Shown in pieces: positions 63,256 to 64,000 of a stretch of 64,000 nt of DNA. Location: the NCBI RefSeq assembly GCF_905404315.1, contig NC_066269.1, positions 372,001 to 436,000 of the forward strand, given 5' to 3'. Positions within the stretch are counted from its first letter, which is position 1, and each line of letters opens with the position of its first letter. The position numbers and the translations under genes are program-made. Source of the stretch: Leptidea sinapis (taxonomy: Eukaryota; Arthropoda; Insecta; Lepidoptera; Pieridae). Below the pieces are notes generated by a model. That model saw nothing but the letters and a program-made list of their open reading frames with translations. It ran no database searches and was not told the origin of the DNA.

Positions 63256-64000
63256 GTTGGTGAACATTGATCCAATATTAACACAATAATGATTGAACAA
63301 TATGTAGTATATCTCGTAAGGAGTGGACCAACTAAAATGTCATTGCTTGTGGCGGAGACGTGGGACGAGTCGTTCTTCTCCCCAAAATATGGTTTAAGGA
63401 GGCGATGGCTGGCCCATGCGTCAAGCTCGTGAACGGGCGCTACTTGTGATGGAAACTCTGCTTTATGTTTCTAATATTAAAGTTATTATATTTTTTATAA
63501 TCGCTAATGAAATGCTCGCAAAACACCTTTGTTTATATACGATGTGTGATTGGGATTTAGGATTGATGCATACTGCACTCAATAACTCCTGTTTGGAGGG
63601 AGTGTAAGTTGAGTATTTGACGTTTGAGTATTTTTGTTGCATCATTTAATAAATTATATTGTAAATGAAATGATTTGTAAAACGTTGAAGCTGTTAATAT
63701 TGATTTAAAAGAGTGGCCGTTGAGTTTCTTGTATGTTCTACTCACGAGCTCTACTTTTCGCGAACGCATGATAGATTCAGTAATTTTAAAGAAATATTTG
63801 TAGTGACGATTCAAAAGCGCTCAGTTTAAGCCTAATTGAATAAAGTTTATTTTACTTCAACTCTATCTCAGGCAGCAGCGATTTTATTTTTTATGTTTGT
63901 GACTTTGGTTATCGGTGAGAAATAAAGATATATTATTATTTTTTCTCTTTATACTTCCCGAATATTTGTTCTACCGTATGATTATGGTCTATAGTGCTGT
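63256..64000 (+). other. Start of UBR4 intron 27
   Basis: No exon 28 recognised. A CG-richer patch at 63340-63440 has a 28-codon open frame without UBR4 similarity that I can see. A LINE-like tail (GAGTTTCTTGTATGTTCTAC, then TTGAATAAAGTTTATTTTAC) lies at 63718-63855. Confidence 0.4.

Noticed and set aside
63340..63440. Candidate UBR4 exon 28
   Set aside because: A short open frame with the right phase is possible, but it lacks recognisable UBR4 similarity and ends in a stop without a clear donor.

Overview
This is eukaryotic, most likely lepidopteran (moth or butterfly), genomic DNA. The reasons are AT-rich introns broken by short GC-rich exons with GT/AG borders, a dense and varied set of arthropod-type non-LTR retrotransposons, a DD41D mariner, Penelope-like and Helitron-type pieces with ends familiar from Lepidoptera, and PIF/Harbinger remnants. 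No prokaryotic operon, rRNA, bona fide tRNA or CRISPR array was seen.

One host gene runs on the + strand through nearly the whole window. I assembled 27 exons from a start codon at 3079 to a donor at 63255/63256. Splice phases agree at every junction and give about 1,435 continuous codons. The protein is the N-terminal part of the giant N-recognin ubiquitin ligase UBR4 (Drosophila purity of essence / pushover / calossin). The window ends before the UBR box and the C-terminal ligase region, so only the first part of the gene is present.

The introns are graveyards of mobile DNA. 1-2780: upstream LINE fragment, Helitron-like repeat with a tRNA-like stretch, then a probable promoter/5' leader. 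3204-11543: small exons, an old RT relic, a minisatellite carrying heat-shock-element-like motifs, Helitron and LINE tails. 11684-18756 (intron 9): a CR1/Jockey-type LINE split by a nested antisense LINE, then an antisense LINE remnant that runs into the exon 10 acceptor. 18984-20198 (intron 10): a DD41D mariner. 21125-31538 (intron 12): five or more LINE copies in both orientations. 31985-33960: antisense RTE-type LINE. 34746-34880: perfect MITE. 38420-40865 (intron 19): antisense LOA/I-type LINE with RNase H. 43581-46350 (intron 22): antisense LINE inside a tandem duplication. 47225-56613 (intron 23): Penelope-like pieces with inverted pseudo-LTRs, an ORF1-only element interrupted by an almost complete LINE, and two DNA-transposon pseudogenes. 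57885-63085: shuffled LINE tails and a Harbinger derivative around exons 26 and 27.

The elements do not form a pathway with the host gene. Interactions are local: LINE sequence contributes to at least two splice acceptor regions (exons 10 and 17), and one transposon lies 14 nt inside a donor. No clearly new biological system stands out. The best leads are the hammerhead-like cores in the inverted Penelope repeats, the intronic heat-shock-element array, the ORF1-only element, and the LINE-derived splice regions.
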